Assembly: GCA_003331065.1 (NCBI GenBank)
Contig: QENB01000007.1
Coordinates: forward strand, 1 to 64,000
Length of the DNA stretch: 64,000 nucleotides
Source: Candidatus Tokpelaia sp. JSC188
Lineage (GTDB): Bacteria; Pseudomonadota; Alphaproteobacteria; Rhizobiales; Rhizobiaceae
Direction of reading: 5' to 3'
Positions 60,969-64,000 of the stretch are shown one piece after another; the first letter of the stretch is position 1, and every line of letters begins with the position of its first letter. The translations under genes were made by a program, and so were the position numbers. The notes below the pieces were generated by a model. The model did not search any database, was not told the origin of the DNA, and saw only the letters and a program-made list of their open reading frames with translations.

Positions 60969-61583
60969 TCAGCGCCTCAGCGCCTGAATAAAACGCTGAA
61001 TCTCCTCGCGAAGAATTCTTTCAAAAAGCTGACGAAAATGCTCATCAAGCCACTGTGCAATGTAGGGACGTAGCAAAAGTTCAGCAGAACGTTCAACATC
61101 TGACTGAAAAGCCTTTTCAGATTCGTTCGTCTCCTGCGCTATTTCATTAGAATTCTTCTGCTTCTGTGGCTGCGATCTTATCGCAATCTTTGGCTTTTCA
61201 AGCTTACTTTCCTTAACAGGAATAGCGCCATGCGGTTGTACTGATTTTGTTGCCATTGGAGGTTTTACAATCATCGCCTCTGATTTGTTATCACTAGACA
61301 ATGGTGGCTTACGCAAGCCAATGCGTTCCGCGAGAGCATTCATCGCGTCTTGCACTAGAACCGGTACACCGTTGCTATTTTTAATAGTAGAGTGAGCATC
61401 GTACTTACCTGCAGGATGTCTTAAATTATTCACCTGACGAGGCAAATCACATACTTCAGACTCAACGGCCTGTTCTATAACTTCAGCAGAAGATACATCA
61501 CCATTTTCTTCAATTATCTCTCGGATAGATGCCAAAAGCTCATCCATGCTAGGCTCTTGTATTGCATTTTGACTCTGTGACAT
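60969..61583 (-). CDS. popZ: PopZ-like polar organising protein (DUF2497)
   Basis: A self-assembling pole-organising protein that anchors the chromosome origin and cell-cycle factors; in rhizobia it marks the growing pole. It has 204 residues. The short conserved N-terminal helix EPSMDELLASIREIIEEN binds partners. A variable Lys/Pro/Gln-rich middle follows, and the conserved C-terminal helices (SAELLLRPYIAQWLDEHF, then ILREEIQRFI) drive oligomerisation. With divK it makes two polar cell-cycle genes in this window. Confidence 0.88.
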   Translation of the reverse strand: MSQSQNAIQEPSMDELLASIREIIEENGDVSSAEVIEQAVESEVCDLPRQVNNLRHPAGKYDAHSTIKNSNGVPVLVQDAMNALAERIGLRKPPLSSDNKSEAMIVKPPMATKSVQPHGAIPVKESKLEKPKIAIRSQPQKQKNSNEIAQETNESEKAFQSDVERSAELLLRPYIAQWLDEHFRQLFERILREEIQRFIQALRR

Positions 61584-61841
61584 CGAACCTACCTAACTTT
61601 AACCGAGAAATGTAATACCTTGAAATGTATCATTACAGATAATAACATGTCATGACATCTGTAAAATTGGATATCGATTGATTTCTACTTGTTCCAAGAA
61701 CGTTTCTTCGAATCAGAATAAAATTCCATAATCTCTCTAGGAAAATATTAAAAATATGGTGCCATGAATACTACTTTTTTAAATTATTATTTTCAACGAT
61801 TATTAGGGCATACAAACGCCAATCCGTTTTTTTAATAACAT

Positions 61842-63161
61842 TTAACGTTTAGAAGGATTATAATGAAGGGTTCTTAAACCAAGATTATTGGCAGTCAAAC
61901 TTCCAAGAGCTGCCTTAACCGCATAACCAGCGACGATAACATCACGTTCAGCCGACACCAGGTTAACTTGTGAATCGACCATCATTCCACGTGAAATCAG
62001 CACGTCAAGTGTTGTTGCTTGCCCCACACGATTTTCTTGAATTCTCCCATCAAGCGCAATCTGATTAGCACGAACAGCATCGCGATAGGCAACAACAGCA
62101 GCTTTTGCACCTTCAAGCTGTGACCAGGCTGCAATTAATTGTTCACGTACTTGTTCTCGTATTGAATCTACCTGTATTTGCGCTTGTCCGAGCTGTTCCT
62201 TCGATTGGCGTACTTGAGCAGACAGAAGGCCACCTTGATAGATAGGTACGCTCAATTGCATCCCAATGGAGTGAATCTGAGCATCGCTATCTAATCCTTT
62301 GAAAACCTTTTCACGAGAAGTACTGGCCATGACATTGATATGCGGGAGAAATTCCCCTTCTTTAGCTTTTACGATATAAGAAGCAGAATCGACAGTATGT
62401 TTTGAAGAAAGGACAGCCGGATGTTTAGATAAAGCAATCTGAATTCCTATCTCCATGTTTGAAGGAATATTGCGTGCCGCTGGAGGTATCATAAGAGGCC
62501 CTGCAGAATCACCGATAATGTGTCGATACGCTGCTTCTTTCGATTTTACATCAGCATTGGCTTGATGCACTAGCGATACTGCCTGTGAACGCTGTGCCTC
62601 AGATTGAGCTAGGTCAACACGCGTTCCTTCACCAACCTCAAGCCGCACATGATCAGCACGCACCTGCTCCTTCAACGCTGCTAAATTTTGGCGACGAAGA
62701 ACAGCAATACGCCGCGCAACATATACGTCAGTGTAAGCCTGAACAGCCTTTAGAAGTAAATTTTGTTCACTGCTACGCAAAAACTCGCGCTGTGCCTGCG
62801 ATTGTATTTCTGCTGCTGCGACTGTATTTCTGGTTGTAAAACCATCAAAAACCTTTTGATTAAGCTCAACACCGATATCACCGATCATCGTCTTGTCAAA
62901 AAAGGTTGATACCCGACGATGACTATGCGAATAAGTGCTAAAGGCACTGACTACAGGATAATAGCCTGATTTGGCAATAGCAATATTTTCATCGTAAATA
63001 CGAGCTGTTGCACGATCAAAATTCAGAGCGCTGTTGTTAATATATGCCTTTGCCAAAGCGTTCATCAAAGTTTCTGCGAATCCGCATCCAGTACAAGCAA
63101 AAATAATGCTGGATATCAAAAAAGCTGACAGTAACGTTTTTTTCATACCAAGTTTACTCAA
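61842..63161 (-). CDS. tolC: TolC-family outer-membrane efflux channel (BepC-like)
   Basis: The outer-membrane and periplasmic duct of type I secretion and tripartite efflux. It has 439 residues with an N-terminal signal peptide (about 1-29, ending GCGFA), then two repeated TolC halves starting at NALAKAYINNSALNF and at EIGIQIALSKHPAVL, with long helical stretches rich in Gln, Arg and Ala. The C-terminal VGQATTLDVLISRG motif is typical. The start could also be ATG 63146. It lies between pcm and popZ on the same strand. Confidence 0.9.
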   Translation of the reverse strand: MSKLGMKKTLLSAFLISSIIFACTGCGFAETLMNALAKAYINNSALNFDRATARIYDENIAIAKSGYYPVVSAFSTYSHSHRRVSTFFDKTMIGDIGVELNQKVFDGFTTRNTVAAAEIQSQAQREFLRSSEQNLLLKAVQAYTDVYVARRIAVLRRQNLAALKEQVRADHVRLEVGEGTRVDLAQSEAQRSQAVSLVHQANADVKSKEAAYRHIIGDSAGPLMIPPAARNIPSNMEIGIQIALSKHPAVLSSKHTVDSASYIVKAKEGEFLPHINVMASTSREKVFKGLDSDAQIHSIGMQLSVPIYQGGLLSAQVRQSKEQLGQAQIQVDSIREQVREQLIAAWSQLEGAKAAVVAYRDAVRANQIALDGRIQENRVGQATTLDVLISRGMMVDSQVNLVSAERDVIVAGYAVKAALGSLTANNLGLRTLHYNPSKR

Positions 63162-63310
63162 TTAAATCATCTAAATACATGAATTATTAACTATTTTTCA
63201 TTGAGATTCAGTCTAACTATTAGGTTTAGTTCATTAATAATGAGCCCGAAACAATGATCTACAGGCAATAATTTCTAGATTTTAAAGATACAATTTCGAC
63301 AAAAACGATA

Positions 63311-63329
63311 CAAGAGAAATGATCTCTTG
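63311..63329 (-). terminator. Possible terminator of pcm
   Basis: A 7-bp perfect stem CAAGAGA/TCTCTTG with a 5-base loop. On the minus strand it is followed after four bases by a run of five T. It lies 46 bases beyond the pcm stop and ahead of tolC. The stem is AT-rich, so strength is uncertain. Confidence 0.4.
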
Positions 63330-63374
63330 AAGAAATGGTGCTTTTAGGCGAAAGAGCTGTCTACAAATGATCAC

Positions 63375-64000
63375 TCAAAAAGTGAATTCTTCTTTTTTGA
63401 GAAAACCTGGCAAAGGTTTTATGGCGAGATTGAAGTTATGCCACTTAGAGACCACATCATCTTTACGAATATAAAGACAAGCTTTACCGGCATTTCCGCA
63501 CCCTTCAACGACCACAAGTCTTCCACCTTCACAAAGTTGTTTGAAAAGTATTTTTGGAATAAAATCTGCTGACCCTTCAATGAGGATAACATCATAAGGT
63601 GCCTGTACTTCACAGCCTTTTGTTAAAACATCTCTGACAAAAGTGATATTTTCACAGTTTGCTGCAGCAAAAGCTCTGGTAGCGATCTGTATTAAGCTAC
63701 AATTGCTTTCCAAAGCAATTACAGCATTGGCAAGATGAGAAAGGATAGCTGAGCCATAGCCAGTACCAGCACCAATGTCTAACACAAAATCGTCTTTACT
63801 TATATCTGCAAGCTGTACGAGTCTAGCAAGTGCTGCCGGCGACATAAGATAACGTGCAGCTTCATTACTCTTTGCTGGAGTAATAATGATGTTTTCGTCA
63901 ATATAAGAAAGCTCTTTAGCATTTTGTGGAACGAATTCCTCGCGTGGTACAGTCAGAAAGGCAGACAGAACAGAAAAGCTAGTAACATCAACTGTCCTGA
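63375..64000 (-). CDS. pcm: Protein-L-isoaspartate O-methyltransferase-like protein (5' end outside window)
   Basis: A SAM-dependent methyltransferase of the PCMT family, which repairs isoaspartyl residues in aged proteins. The frame is open to the window edge, and the upstream part (RTVDVTSFSVLSAFLTVPRE, then EFVPQNA) matches the N-terminal half of rhizobial homologues, so the internal Met at 63845 is not the start. The SAM-binding motif is VLDIGAGTGYGSAILSHLA, followed by VIALESN. The last residues are KPLPGFLKKEEFTF. About ten N-terminal residues are probably missing. In Rhizobiales pcm commonly precedes tolC, as here. Confidence 0.88.
   Translation of the reverse strand, partial: RTVDVTSFSVLSAFLTVPREEFVPQNAKELSYIDENIIITPAKSNEAARYLMSPAALARLVQLADISKDDFVLDIGAGTGYGSAILSHLANAVIALESNCSLIQIATRAFAAANCENITFVRDVLTKGCEVQAPYDVILIEGSADFIPKILFKQLCEGGRLVVVEGCGNAGKACLYIRKDDVVSKWHNFNLAIKPLPGFLKKEEFTF

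Overview
The window is 64 kb of an AT-rich alphaproteobacterial chromosome, most likely Hyphomicrobiales (Rhizobiales) and nearest in style to the Brucella/Bartonella side. The evidence is in the gene neighbourhoods: popZ (DUF2497)-valS with a BepC/TolC-type outer-membrane channel and pcm beside them, rpoZ-rsh-pyrE, DUF2062-acpS-lepB-rnc-era-recO, dnaB-radA-cvpA-purF, an orphan divK, and a secE-to-rpoC block led by tuf and tRNA-Trp. The low GC, several long spacers with no credible gene, and missing members of usually conserved clusters (alr, pleD, plsY) fit a moderately reduced, probably host-associated genome. The genus assignment is inference. I see no phage, insertion sequence, CRISPR array or rRNA.

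Layout. 1-78 holds the end of a gene cut by the window edge. 235-2750 is an accessory pair, an MHS-type transporter translationally coupled to an M20 hydrolase whose metal site is largely substituted. 3167-8211 carries slt, dapA, smpB, a NYN-domain protein and rpoZ. 8326-18399 carries the stringent-response gene rsh, pyrE, hemN, an Fsr-type exporter and a tightly overlapped DUF2062-acpS-lepB-rnc-era-recO run. 18603-27789 carries a small tyrosine phosphatase, ygfZ, pyrC, cysS, an Atm1-type ABC exporter and psd-pssA for phosphatidylethanolamine. 27891-32990 is dnaB-radA-cvpA-purF on the minus strand. 33356-37784 holds divK, rplM-rpsI, ilvE, tRNA-Arg and rpmG, separated by long spacers. 37882-39401 is tig and tRNA-Leu.

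39935-56752 is a 17-kb expression block on the minus strand, transcribed in the order rpsL-rpsG-fusA-tuf-tRNA-Trp-secE-nusG-rplK-rplA-rplJ-rplL-rpoB-rpoC. In Rhizobiales relatives, as I recall them, the order is tuf-tRNA-Trp-secE...rpoC-rpsL-rpsG-fusA-tuf-rpsJ. The arrangement here is therefore a circular permutation with a single tuf at the joint, which is the most interesting structural feature of the window. Hairpins lie in the rplA-rplJ, rplL-rpoB, rpoB-rpoC and fusA-tuf spacers. 57171-64000 carries xthA and the minus-strand genes valS, popZ, tolC and pcm (5' end beyond the window).

No new defence system or novel multigene machine is apparent; most of the window is housekeeping. The points worth a second look are the tuf-centred rearrangement, the degenerate M20 enzyme, the divK-rpmG interval without pleD, and possible gene remnants in two spacers.
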